The position numbers and the translations under genes were made by a program. From Gammaproteobacteria bacterium (GTDB lineage Bacteria > Pseudomonadota > Gammaproteobacteria > Enterobacterales > Alteromonadaceae): a DNA stretch of 8,829 nucleotides. Shown piece after piece: positions 1-6,227 of the stretch. Under the pieces are notes generated by a model. That model was not told the origin of the DNA, made no database searches, and was given only the letters and a program-made list of their open reading frames with translations. The stretch is taken from contig JAIXSW010000175.1 of the NCBI GenBank assembly GCA_027484495.1, forward strand, positions 1-8,829, in the 5' to 3' direction. Each line of letters begins with the position of its first letter. Within the stretch, counting starts at the first letter, position 1.

Positions 1-564
1 GCGATAGACCTGTACGTAGTGCGGCAGGCGGTCGCGCAAATCAATATCTGGTGGCAAAACTATGCGACGCCGTTTTATGTCAGTGTGAACATCTCCGGCC
101 GCAGTTTTTCCCGTGCGGATTTTGCTGATGCGGTGCTGCAGTTGCTGGCAGAAAGTCAGGTACCGGCCCAGTATCTGGCAATCGAAATCACTGAGCGGGC
201 CTTGATCGACAAGATTGAGCAGGCAAAAACGACCATAGCGCAGCTACGAGCGGCCGGGCTGCGGGTCTTCCTCGACGACTTTGGTACCGGTTATTCCAGC
301 CTCAGTTATTTGCACGAATTTCAGCTGGATGTGCTGAAAATAGACCGCAGTTTTATTGCCGGGATCCGGCCACGCATTCAGGAAAATGCCGTGGTGAACA
401 CCATCATCGCGCTGGCAAAAACATTGAAATTAAAAGTGATTGCCGAAGGCATTGAAAACAGTCTGCAACGTAAAGTTCTGGCGGATCTGGGCTGTGACAG
501 TGGTCAGGGTTATTGGTTTGCGGCGGCGCTGCCGGCACGGCAGGCGGTGGAGTGGTTGCGCTAA
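1..564 (+). CDS. EAL-domain cyclic-di-GMP phosphodiesterase, C-terminal part (5' end outside window)
   Basis: The frame is open from the first base, so the gene begins upstream; 187 residues are visible. EAL domains hydrolyse cyclic-di-GMP to linear pGpG with Mg2+/Mn2+. Most of the family's active-site landmarks are present: the Asn of VNIS (visible residue 30), EITE (62-65), the Asp pair of DDFGTGYSS (92-93), the Lys of LKIDRSF (113), AEGIE (148-152) and the closing GQGYWFAAALPA (168-179). The EAL tripeptide itself and any sensor, GGDEF or membrane part lie upstream and cannot be judged. The intact downstream motifs argue for an active phosphodiesterase rather than a degenerate binding domain. 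The domain ends about 10 residues before the stop codon, so nothing follows it. It converges on the cvfB-like gene, with 45 bp between the stop codons. The GTG at 19 is an internal codon, not the start. Confidence 0.93.
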   Translation, partial: AIDLYVVRQAVAQINIWWQNYATPFYVSVNISGRSFSRADFADAVLQLLAESQVPAQYLAIEITERALIDKIEQAKTTIAQLRAAGLRVFLDDFGTGYSSLSYLHEFQLDVLKIDRSFIAGIRPRIQENAVVNTIIALAKTLKLKVIAEGIENSLQRKVLADLGCDSGQGYWFAAALPARQAVEWLR

Positions 565-572
565 TGCCGCCG

Positions 573-597
573 GGTCCCGCGCTAAAATAACGGGACC
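573..597. terminator. Hairpin between convergent genes (weak, possibly bidirectional terminator)
   Basis: A perfect 7-bp inverted repeat, GGTCCCG (573-579) and CGGGACC (591-597), encloses an 11-nt AT-rich loop. It lies between the stop of the EAL gene and the stop of the convergent cvfB-like gene. Neither strand has a run of U after the stem, so intrinsic termination would be inefficient. Its position between two convergent ends is the main reason for the call. Confidence 0.4.
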
Positions 598-609
598 GGC
601 CGCAGCGCT

Positions 610-1434
610 TTATTTCAGCTTGATGTGGGTCTCGGTGATTTCAATCTTACCGGCTTTAAACAAGGCGCCAATGGCTTGTTTATAGACTTTTTTACTGACG
701 CCAAACAATGCAGAAATCGCTTCCGGCGAGCTTTTATCTGACAACATCAGCACGCCTTCATTCGCTTCCAGCTTTTGCAGAATTTGCCCGGTCAAATCCA
801 GTGTTTTGCCATAACCAGGTTTATCCAGCAGCAGGTCGATTTTGCCGTCACTGCGTAGTTTGTTGACATAGGCCTTGCACTGATAACCGCGGCGCAGCTG
901 CTTAAACACCTGATCTTTATACAATAAACCCCAGTGTTCGTTGTTTACCACGACTTTAAAGCCTAAGTCGGTAGGCTCAGCAACGACAATCGACACCTCA
1001 TCGCCAGTATTCAGTACCGGGGTAGTTTTCCCGATAAATTTGTCGAGTTTGCTCGATGCGACAATACGGTTGCTCTTGTCGACAAAACAATACACCAGAT
1101 AACTGAAGTCTTGTTGCATCGGCACGGTCTGTTCAGCAAAAGGCACTAACAAGTCTTTTTTCAGACCCCAGTTTAAGAAAGCGCCGACTTTATTTACCGC
1201 AACGACGCGCATTTGCGCCACTTCACCGACTTTGATCAAGGCTTTTTCTGTTGTCGCGATCAGTTGATCTTCTGAATCGAGATATAAAAATACGTCGACG
1301 CTGCTGCCAATGTCTGCGGTCAGCGGTACATAGCGTTTGGGCAGCAGAATGTCACCCCATTCTTTGCCATCCAGGTACACACCAAATTCGACGCGACGTT
1401 TAATCACCAGACGATTTATTTTTCCAAGAAACAT
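610..1434 (-). CDS. cvfB: S1-domain RNA-binding protein, CvfB/YitL family
   Basis: This 274-residue protein resembles the CvfB/YitL family of tandem S1-like (OB-fold) domains with a C-terminal winged helix; family members are usually 275-300 residues. Visible parts are an N-terminal S1-like segment (about 1-65, beginning with the typical MFLGKINRLVIKR), a second S1 domain (about 68-130, containing GAFLNWGLKKDLLVP), a third segment (about 140-205, containing GFKVVVNNEHWGLLY), and a winged helix (about 210-274, with AISALFGVSKKVYKQAIGAL). Characterised members (S. aureus CvfB) bind RNA and affect virulence-gene expression. The role in gammaproteobacteria is not well defined. The family is sometimes mislabelled as a GntR regulator because of the winged helix. 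Its ATG overlaps the yaeQ stop by one base (TAATG), so it is probably translated by coupling after yaeQ. Confidence 0.85.
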   Translation of the reverse strand: MFLGKINRLVIKRRVEFGVYLDGKEWGDILLPKRYVPLTADIGSSVDVFLYLDSEDQLIATTEKALIKVGEVAQMRVVAVNKVGAFLNWGLKKDLLVPFAEQTVPMQQDFSYLVYCFVDKSNRIVASSKLDKFIGKTTPVLNTGDEVSIVVAEPTDLGFKVVVNNEHWGLLYKDQVFKQLRRGYQCKAYVNKLRSDGKIDLLLDKPGYGKTLDLTGQILQKLEANEGVLMLSDKSSPEAISALFGVSKKVYKQAIGALFKAGKIEITETHIKLK

Positions 1435-2003
1435 TAGGACTCCAGTTGAAACAGTGGTGGATTGCTCTGCTGCAGCAGGCGGGGATTGAGCACCACAGAA
1501 TGAGTTGAGTCAGCGAACCAGAGCTGGCCTTCCTGAATGGTACATTGTAGTTGCATCGTGCGCTGGCACAAGTCAGTCAGCGCCTGTGATTCGGCCGCGT
1601 CAATGGCGACGACGGTCAGGTTTGGCAGTTCACGGGCTGTTTTCTGCGCGTCTTTCCACCATTTATCGACCACAGTGCCGCCATAAGCCAGCACCATGCC
1701 CTGATGCGCGCGATGGGCGGCACGGCGCAGTAATTTGTCTTCCGGCAGACCCAGTTCAATCCACAGTTCGATATTACCGCCATAATCGTGTTGCCACAGA
1801 TCAGGCTCGGCATCTTCAGAAATGCCCTTACCGAAGATCAGGCGCTCATGTGCACAGAGGGTAAACGCTACCAGCCGTAGCATCATCCGTTCAAGGGTTT
1901 CAGACGGATGTTGTGCCAGAGTCAGACTGTGCGTCTGATAATAATGCCGGGTCATATCGGCAATTGCCAGTTCGGTTTTGTAGATGGTGGCTTTAAGTGC
2001 CAT
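1434..2003 (-). CDS. yaeQ: YaeQ family protein (PD-(D/E)XK nuclease-like fold)
   Basis: This 189-residue protein matches E. coli YaeQ (181 residues) along its whole length. Shared blocks include the start MALKATIYK, the segment LTLAQHPSETLERMMLRLVA (about 28-47), the acidic DAEPDLW (64-70), DYGGNIELWIELGLP (73-87) and TMQLQCTIQEGQLW (about 149-162). The family has the core fold of the PD-(D/E)XK nuclease superfamily. A biochemical activity is not established; the E. coli gene was linked genetically to RfaH-dependent expression. The ATG at 2003 fits the conserved N-terminus, but no strong Shine-Dalgarno sequence precedes it. The gene starts only 14 bp after the U-tract of a terminator-like hairpin and is followed with a one-base overlap by the S1-domain gene. 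Confidence 0.93.
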   Translation of the reverse strand: MALKATIYKTELAIADMTRHYYQTHSLTLAQHPSETLERMMLRLVAFTLCAHERLIFGKGISEDAEPDLWQHDYGGNIELWIELGLPEDKLLRRAAHRAHQGMVLAYGGTVVDKWWKDAQKTARELPNLTVVAIDAAESQALTDLCQRTMQLQCTIQEGQLWFADSTHSVVLNPRLLQQSNPPLFQLES

Positions 2004-2017
2004 GGATCACACCAGAG

Positions 2018-2058
2018 AAAAAACGGGGCGCCAGTGTAACGGTTTTTTAGCCGCCCCG
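2018..2058 (-). terminator. Rho-independent terminator after the DUF2061 gene
   Basis: On the minus strand the stem CGGGGCG (2058-2052) pairs with CGCCCCG (2030-2024) across a 21-nt loop and is followed at once by six U (2023-2018). It starts 4 bp after the stop codon of the DUF2061 gene, as expected for its terminator. It is unusual in being almost flush with the yaeQ start codon (ATG at 2003). yaeQ must therefore be transcribed by read-through or from a promoter overlapping this hairpin. TACACT within the loop is a possible -10, but I see no matching -35. Confidence 0.8.
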
Positions 2059-2062
2059 CGAC

Positions 2063-2260
2063 TTATGCGCGCAGAAACACTGGTTTTTCTGCATGTTGTA
2101 ACCGGGTCCAGATCTTTTCATGAATGATATAACCCACAGTGTTGACGGCCGGTTCGACCATAGCTATCAGGCCGCCGACCATAATGTCGCCGGTGAGCAG
2201 ATAGGCGACACTAAAGGCGATAGTGAAATGCATAATGGTGAAGCTGAAGGTTTTTAGCAT
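2063..2260 (-). CDS. DUF2061 small membrane protein
   Basis: A 65-residue protein matching the DUF2061 family. It has the family signature of a Lys-Thr-hydrophobic start (MLKTFSFTIMHF), then AFSVAYLLTGD, then GGLIAMVEPAVNTVGYIIHEKIW. Two hydrophobic segments (about 7-24 and 28-47) suggest an inner-membrane protein with a short charged C-terminal tail; the family's function is unknown. The frame extends upstream to 2320, but I chose the ATG at 2260. It is preceded by GGGAG six bases upstream, it matches the family start, and the proposed promoter lies inside the longer alternative. It appears to be a single-gene unit with its own promoter and a strong terminator. Confidence 0.85.
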   Translation of the reverse strand: MLKTFSFTIMHFTIAFSVAYLLTGDIMVGGLIAMVEPAVNTVGYIIHEKIWTRLQHAEKPVFLRA

Positions 2261-2300
2261 GATGGGCTCCCGGCGCCGAAGTCTGGCTGAAATTGAGACC

Positions 2301-2329
2301 AGCATAAATGGCCGCATCATCGATGTGAA
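2301..2329 (-). promoter_or_regulatory. Sigma-70 promoter for the DUF2061 gene
   Basis: On the minus strand TTCACA (2329-2324, five of six matches to TTGACA) is followed by exactly 17 bp and then TATGCT (2306-2301, four of six to TATAAT). A T-rich stretch lies upstream. Transcription would start near 2294, giving a leader of about 34 nt containing the GGGAG ribosome site. It lies between the yejM terminator and the DUF2061 start, where a promoter is needed. Confidence 0.6.
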
Positions 2330-2355
2330 ACGAATTAAAAAGGGAGGATAGTTCG

Positions 2356-2380
2356 AAAAAAGCGATGAGGAACTCAGCGC
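2356..2380 (-). terminator. Rho-independent terminator overlapping the yejM stop codon
   Basis: Reading the minus strand, GCGCTGAG (2380-2373) pairs with CTCATCGC (2369-2362) through a 3-nt loop with one C-T mismatch (four pairs, mismatch, three pairs). Six U follow (2361-2356). The TGA stop codon of yejM (2376-2374) forms part of the stem, so a terminating ribosome would cover it. Termination here separates the yejLM unit from the DUF2061 gene. Confidence 0.65.
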
Positions 2381-3894
2381 GCGGCTGCAGCGATAGTCAG
2401 CCGGTTTAACGCATCCGTTAACAACGGTAAATCCGGTTTTTGCTCGAGCGCAACAAAAGTACCGGCCGACCAGACACTGTATTGGCCATCTTCTTTGACC
2501 AATAGCATTTTGTCTTTGCGAAATGCATAGAGCTCATTGCCTATCACATTGAGTTTGGCGTTTTGGCTGGCTGCTAACCAGTTTTCACCGATCCACGGAT
2601 ATTGATTAAAACATCCGGCGTAGGCCAGTAATGTTGGCATTAAATCAAGATGCTGACTGACCTGATTAAACCTTTGTTGCCGCAGTTCCGGCCAGTGATA
2701 CCAGACCTGTGCCGGCCCCAGAGCAAAACGATCGCCGGAAGCGGCGATTTCAATCACCATCAGCTGTTGCGCCGCCGGACGTTGTTTTAACTGTGTCAGC
2801 AGTAGTGCAGGGTCTTGTTGCAGGTGGATGCGCACGGCCGCCGGTGTGGAGCTATGGCCGGCGAGCCAAGGCAAATGTTTAATCCAGCTGGCGTCCGCAT
2901 CGATTTGCAAAAAGCCAGCAGGCAGATTGTTCCACCAGGATGGTGCTGTGGTTGGTTGCGCCGGTGCAAGCTGACCGTGCAGTAAGTTACTCAGACCAAG
3001 CGCCTGGTCATGTGGTGCCAGATGTTGGGGCAATGTCTTAAAATTCTGCAACTGCAGCAATTGCAACAGTTCGGCATCAATTTTGTTCACCAGCCAAACA
3101 TCCAGTTGTGCCGCTTGTGGCGCGGCGCTACAGGATAATTGTACCGCTTGTGGTCTCGCCAGAGCCTGCTGCAGCCAACTTTGCGGCTGCTGATCGTTAT
3201 TTTGCGTGCTGATGATTTGATAGCGGTTCAACACCGTGCGTGCCGTCGCGGGGTAGCTCAGTGGCAATGTATTGTCTTGTCGAGTGATGCTGGTCACTTC
3301 CATCGCATCACCCCAGATATGTAATAAGTGGCTGCAAATAAAGCTGCCGAGCAACGTCAATAAAGCGGGGGCGCCGATGCCGGAACGCTTTAGCCGCTCA
3401 ATCTTTTTCCAGCAAAAATTACTCAGCACCAGTTCAAGCGCTAACAACAACAAACCAACAGAGGCGGTGATTACGACAAAATTGCGCAGATTGGTGACGA
3501 CTTGCTGGCGCAACAGATCAACGGTCTGTTCAAACGAAGCACTGCCGGCGTGATAACCCAGACTGTGATAGACATAGGCATCAAAAATCAGCACAACCAG
3601 GCCGATACTGGCCAGCAATGCAGCGACGCCACGGACGTGGCGTTGCGACGGAAATAGCAGGCTGACCGGGAAAATGGTCACGATAAAAAACAACAAACAA
3701 ATAAAAGCGGTATGGCCAATCCAATTCAGTGCCAGATAGATCCAGCCAATAGCATCAGGCGGCAGCGGGTCGGCCAGAAAAAAACTTAAGGTGACCGGCA
3801 ATGCCAGCAAGACATTAAAAAAGGTAAACCAATGACCCCAGCGTAACAGCCGGTTCACTTTATTTACCAGTGAAAGGTCCTGCTCCAGTACCAT
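2374..3894 (-). CDS. yejM: YejM/PbgA-type inner-membrane protein (LPS sensor), short degenerate periplasmic domain
   Basis: This 506-residue protein belongs to the DUF3413/YejM family. In E. coli, YejM (PbgA, LapC) binds LPS in the outer leaflet of the inner membrane and controls LpxC breakdown through LapB/FtsH. Conserved here are the N-terminal RWGHWFTFFNVLLAL (18-32), about five membrane segments (roughly 22-40, 52-80, 88-110, 138-160, 175-195), SQRHVRG (83-89), HLLHIWGDA (189-197) and the juxtamembrane LPLSYPATAR (210-219), which in E. coli lies at the lipid A contact region. The ATG at 3894 gives the E. coli-like N-terminus; the frame runs 29 codons further but would overlap yejL. The C-terminal alkaline-phosphatase-like domain is rich in Gln, Ala and Leu and about 70 residues shorter than E. 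coli's. It lacks recognisable ITVDGLN-, GNTTDNG- and DWSHGH-type segments. It starts 4 bp after the yejL stop with little Shine-Dalgarno sequence, suggesting coupled translation. Confidence 0.9.
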   Translation of the reverse strand: MVLEQDLSLVNKVNRLLRWGHWFTFFNVLLALPVTLSFFLADPLPPDAIGWIYLALNWIGHTAFICLLFFIVTIFPVSLLFPSQRHVRGVAALLASIGLVVLIFDAYVYHSLGYHAGSASFEQTVDLLRQQVVTNLRNFVVITASVGLLLLALELVLSNFCWKKIERLKRSGIGAPALLTLLGSFICSHLLHIWGDAMEVTSITRQDNTLPLSYPATARTVLNRYQIISTQNNDQQPQSWLQQALARPQAVQLSCSAAPQAAQLDVWLVNKIDAELLQLLQLQNFKTLPQHLAPHDQALGLSNLLHGQLAPAQPTTAPSWWNNLPAGFLQIDADASWIKHLPWLAGHSSTPAAVRIHLQQDPALLLTQLKQRPAAQQLMVIEIAASGDRFALGPAQVWYHWPELRQQRFNQVSQHLDLMPTLLAYAGCFNQYPWIGENWLAASQNAKLNVIGNELYAFRKDKMLLVKEDGQYSVWSAGTFVALEQKPDLPLLTDALNRLTIAAAAR

Positions 3895-3898
3895 AGGA

Positions 3899-4123
3899 TC
3901 AGTGCGACTTTCCGGCCACTGAATCAACCAGTACCTGGGCAAAGGACTTGGCGACTTCTTGCTGCCGGTCTTTCGGCACATGTGTGTGAATGATGTGGCT
4001 GATGGTATTGCCGAGGCACATCAGGCTCAGTTCGGTATTGGCCTGTTGCTGCCGCAAAGTTTCCAGTAAAAGGTTGACGACATTTTCAATCTGGGCGGTG
4101 CTGTACTTGGACTGGATCGGCAT
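3899..4123 (-). CDS. yejL: YejL family protein (UPF0352/DUF1414)
   Basis: A 74-residue protein aligning end to end with E. coli YejL (75 residues). Shared parts are the MPIQSKYSTAQIENVVNLLL start, the central TELSLMCLGNTISHIIHT and the C-terminal SFAQVLVDSV. It is small, helical and without membrane segments or a signal peptide; its function is unknown. An AGAG sequence lies about 7 bases before the ATG. The yejK (divergent), yejL, yejM arrangement is the same as in Enterobacteriaceae, Vibrio and Shewanella, which supports both identity and start. The stop is 4 bp before the yejM start. Confidence 0.92.
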   Translation of the reverse strand: MPIQSKYSTAQIENVVNLLLETLRQQQANTELSLMCLGNTISHIIHTHVPKDRQQEVAKSFAQVLVDSVAGKSH

Positions 4124-4131
4124 GAATTACT

Positions 4132-4161
4132 CTGAATTGAAATCTGCAAAACAGGTAGAAT
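4132..4161 (+). promoter_or_regulatory. Possible yejK promoter in the divergent yejL-yejK gap
   Basis: TAGAAT at 4156-4161 is a good -10 (five of six). The only -35 candidate at acceptable distance is CTGAAT at 4132-4137 (18-bp spacer, three of six). TTGAAA at 4137-4142 is a better hexamer but only 13 bp from the -10. Transcription would start near 4168, 25 nt before the yejK ATG. The gap is only 69 bp, so the opposing yejL promoter must share it. Confidence 0.4.
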
Positions 4162-4192
4162 GGTAACAGAATTCGGTTAAACAGGAAAATTT

Positions 4193-5230
4193 ATGTCTGT
4201 TGATGTCCACGCCCTGGCGATTAATTTTATTGAAGCCAATGAGTCAGCGCAGCTGACCGCGCATTTCCGTCAGGAGTTATTGAGTATCACACCTCATGTC
4301 GCGTTGTTATTAGAACAACTGCATTTAGCCTACAACGGCAAACCGGCGAAAGGCTATGCCAGTTTCAGCAGCGACAAAGTTGAGCAAATGTTGGAGCCGC
4401 TAGGGCAATGGCAACACGGCGAAAAGCCATTTCTGAGTCTGGCTGAGCACGCCACCGCGGCCTTAGTGGTGGAATTGACCAAGCACCAGATCCCGGAAAC
4501 CGGTTATCTGATGTTGTGCCATTACCGCTATTTGGCCAACGAATATCTGTTTGTTGCTTTACTGGGCAGCAAAGAACACTTCAGTCTGACATCAGACTTG
4601 CAGCTTGCCAGTAGTAAACATCTGGATATCGCGCGGATGCAGCTGGCAGCGCGGATTGATTTAACTGAACTTGCCAGTTCACCAGAGCAGGGCAAATATA
4701 TTTCGTTTATCCGTGGCCGGGCCGGGCGCAAAGTGGCGGATTTTTTCCTGGATTTCCTAGGGGCAGCTGAAGGCGTCGACCCCAAAGCCAGCAGTAAAGT
4801 GGTACTGGCGTCGGTGGAAGAGTATTTGAGTGCATCGGATTATGATGCCGGCGAAAAACACGATGTGCGCAAGCAAGTCTATCAATACTGTGAAGAGCGG
4901 GCCAAGCAGGGCCAGGATGTGCGACTGGACGAATTGTCTGCGACCGTCGACAGCTCTGACGACAATGCCTTCATCCGTTATTGTCAGGAGCAGGATATTG
5001 CCGTGGCCGAGGAGTTTCCGGTTGATGTCAAAGAATTAAAAACATTGGTGAAATTTTCCGGCGCCGGCGCCGGACTCAGCCTGAGCTTTGAACAAAAACT
5101 TCTTGGCGAACGTGTGCAGTATGACGCGGAACGCGATGTGCTGATCATCAAAGGCACACCGCCGAATCTGCGGGATCAGCTACAGAAATTTATCCGCGGT
5201 TATTCCAGTTTCGACAAAAAAGGCGAATAA
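4193..5230 (+). CDS. yejK: Nucleoid-associated protein YejK/NdpA
   Basis: This 345-residue protein matches E. coli YejK (335 residues) along its length. Landmarks are CHYRYLANEYLFVALL (about 107-122), LDIARMQLAARIDLTE (about 145-160), FIRGRAGRKVADFFLDFLGA (about 174-193), RKQVYQYCEERAKQG (about 228-242), FSGAGAGLSLSFEQKLLGER (about 290-309) and the near-invariant IIKGTPPNLRDQLQKF near the C-terminus. YejK/NdpA was found as a protein of the isolated bacterial nucleoid and binds DNA; its precise role is unsettled. The ATG at 4193 has AGGA six bases upstream and gives the expected MSxD start. The gene diverges from yejL-yejM and ends in a long hairpin shared with the convergent DUF2897-type gene. 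Confidence 0.95.
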   Translation: MSVDVHALAINFIEANESAQLTAHFRQELLSITPHVALLLEQLHLAYNGKPAKGYASFSSDKVEQMLEPLGQWQHGEKPFLSLAEHATAALVVELTKHQIPETGYLMLCHYRYLANEYLFVALLGSKEHFSLTSDLQLASSKHLDIARMQLAARIDLTELASSPEQGKYISFIRGRAGRKVADFFLDFLGAAEGVDPKASSKVVLASVEEYLSASDYDAGEKHDVRKQVYQYCEERAKQGQDVRLDELSATVDSSDDNAFIRYCQEQDIAVAEEFPVDVKELKTLVKFSGAGAGLSLSFEQKLLGERVQYDAERDVLIIKGTPPNLRDQLQKFIRGYSSFDKKGE

Positions 5231-5236
5231 CAACGC

Positions 5237-5271
5237 CACTGCTTCAGCGCTGTTGCGGCGTTGAAGCAGTG
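5237..5271. terminator. Long hairpin between convergent yejK and DUF2897-type genes
   Basis: CACTGCTTCA (5237-5246) and TGAAGCAGTG (5262-5271) form a perfect 10-bp stem. It extends inward by about five more pairs (two of them G-U) to a 5-nt loop. The hairpin fills almost the whole gap between the yejK stop (5228-5230) and the stop of the opposing gene (5275-5273). The downstream U-tracts are poor on both strands (CTTAATC on plus, GTTGTTATT on minus). It probably serves as a bidirectional terminator or 3'-end stabiliser for both transcripts. Confidence 0.6.
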
Positions 5272-5272
5272 C

Positions 5273-5539
5273 TTAATCGGCTGCACCGTCACTATTAGAC
5301 GAAGACTGGCCGGGCGTATCGCTGGCAGATTTGGCTGCTGGCGTTTCGTTGTTGTTTTTCTCAGGTATCGCCGCGACGACAGGACTGGTCTGCACTGCAG
5401 CAGCAGTTTGCGCCGATTGGACGGGACGACTTACAGCGCTTTTGCGTGGTAACTGCTGTTTACTGTTGCGTTTGAGTAGCCATAAATTGCCTATTAACAG
5501 CGCCACAACCAGCACCACCATCAGCCATACATCAGACAT
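5273..5539 (-). CDS. Small single-span membrane protein, DUF2897-like
   Basis: An 88-residue protein with one hydrophobic segment near the N-terminus (about 4-22, LMVVLVVALLIGNLWLL followed by KRNSK), then a disordered-looking tail rich in Ala, Ser, Pro, Gln and Asn. The TM segment with GN and LLK at its end resembles DUF2897 proteins, which often sit after dapE and an M15 peptidase in this group of bacteria. The family name is a tentative call and the function is unknown. The positive charges after the TM suggest a cytoplasmic tail. I chose the ATG at 5539 rather than 5551 because GGAG lies six bases before it. This start overlaps the end of the M15 gene by 8 bp (ATGTCTGA), pointing to coupled translation. 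It is the last gene of the dapE operon. Confidence 0.7.
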   Translation of the reverse strand: MSDVWLMVVLVVALLIGNLWLLKRNSKQQLPRKSAVSRPVQSAQTAAAVQTSPVVAAIPEKNNNETPAAKSASDTPGQSSSNSDGAAD

Positions 5540-6227
5540 CTTCTTCTCCATCAATATTACAGATATAACGTTGAAACAGTTCCGGCAGCAGGGCACAAAT
5601 AGCCTCACGCGCTGGTAGTTCGCTTTGTAAAATGGCCGCTTGTAGCATCGGCAGGCTGAGCTGCTGCAGGTACGTGCTGGCCAGTGGCCGGTAACTTAAA
5701 TGCCACGGCTCCGCGGCCACACCGCCACGAAAAGTGCGGTAGGGGCGAAAAAAACCGAATTGGCCTGCGTGGCGGCTGAGCCAGTCGGACAAGCTGGCAA
5801 ATGGTCCACCGGCCGCATACTCGGCCGGCGTCAACTGCAACACATAATCAGCGGGTACCGCCGCAAGGTCCCATACATCCAGATCTGTGCCCCAGTGGTG
5901 GCGACTGGCACCCGGTAAGGCAGAATACAACATGATGGCTTCTATTTGCGCTGCAGCGGACAATCCGGCAAGTAATACCGGCTGCTGCGCAGCGTCATAC
6001 ACCGGGCGTTCGCCGTTTAATTTCGCTTTGACAATCGTCTGCTGGCGCGAGAAATCACGCCAGCCGGAGGCGATACGAAGCGCGATACCATCAGCCGCGG
6101 CTGCTTGTTGCATTGCCTGATAAGCGGCTGCGACAACAGGTTGCAATAACCGGCCTGGCTCCACTTCTAACAAAGGAGGCGCGTCGATACCGGTCAGTTG
6201 CAGCGCGGTTAAGTCAGCAGATGCCAC
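5532..6227 (-). CDS. M15 family (VanY-type) D-Ala-D-Ala carboxypeptidase-like metallopeptidase, probably cytoplasmic
   Basis: This 231-residue protein carries the M15B zinc-peptidase signature. SGWRDFSRQ (54-62) is the family's substrate-site segment. SRHHWGTDLD (108-117) is the SxHxxGxxxD motif with zinc ligands His110 and Asp117. EPWHLSY (173-179) supplies the catalytic Glu173 and third zinc ligand His176. All key residues are intact, so activity is likely. Family members cut the terminal D-Ala from peptidoglycan stem peptides. No signal peptide or membrane segment is visible, so it should act in the cytoplasm, perhaps on recycled muropeptides (inference). The start is a GTG at 6227 inside the end of dapE (19-bp overlap), with GAGG seven bases upstream. 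About 50 residues beyond the peptidase core form a helical C-terminus of unknown role. The 3' end overlaps the next gene by 8 bp. Confidence 0.88.
   Translation of the reverse strand: MASADLTALQLTGIDAPPLLEVEPGRLLQPVVAAAYQAMQQAAAADGIALRIASGWRDFSRQQTIVKAKLNGERPVYDAAQQPVLLAGLSAAAQIEAIMLYSALPGASRHHWGTDLDVWDLAAVPADYVLQLTPAEYAAGGPFASLSDWLSRHAGQFGFFRPYRTFRGGVAAEPWHLSYRPLASTYLQQLSLPMLQAAILQSELPAREAICALLPELFQRYICNIDGEEDV

Noticed and set aside
1505..1864. Plus-strand open frame of 119 codons inside yaeQ
   Set aside because: It is antisense to a well-conserved YaeQ reading frame and has no recognisable product.
2261..2320. N-terminal extension of the DUF2061 protein by 20 codons
   Set aside because: The ATG at 2260 has a good GGGAG site and fits the family start. 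The predicted promoter and transcript start lie inside the extension.
3248..3264. A tRNA-like D-arm string (GGGGTAGCTCAGTGGC) on the plus strand
   Set aside because: There is no matching acceptor stem, anticodon arm or GTTCGA T-loop at the right distance. The bases encode the conserved LPLSYPATAR segment of YejM on the other strand.
3895..3981. N-terminal extension of YejM by 29 codons
   Set aside because: It would overlap the conserved end of yejL, and the extra residues resemble nothing in the family. The ATG at 3894 gives the usual start.
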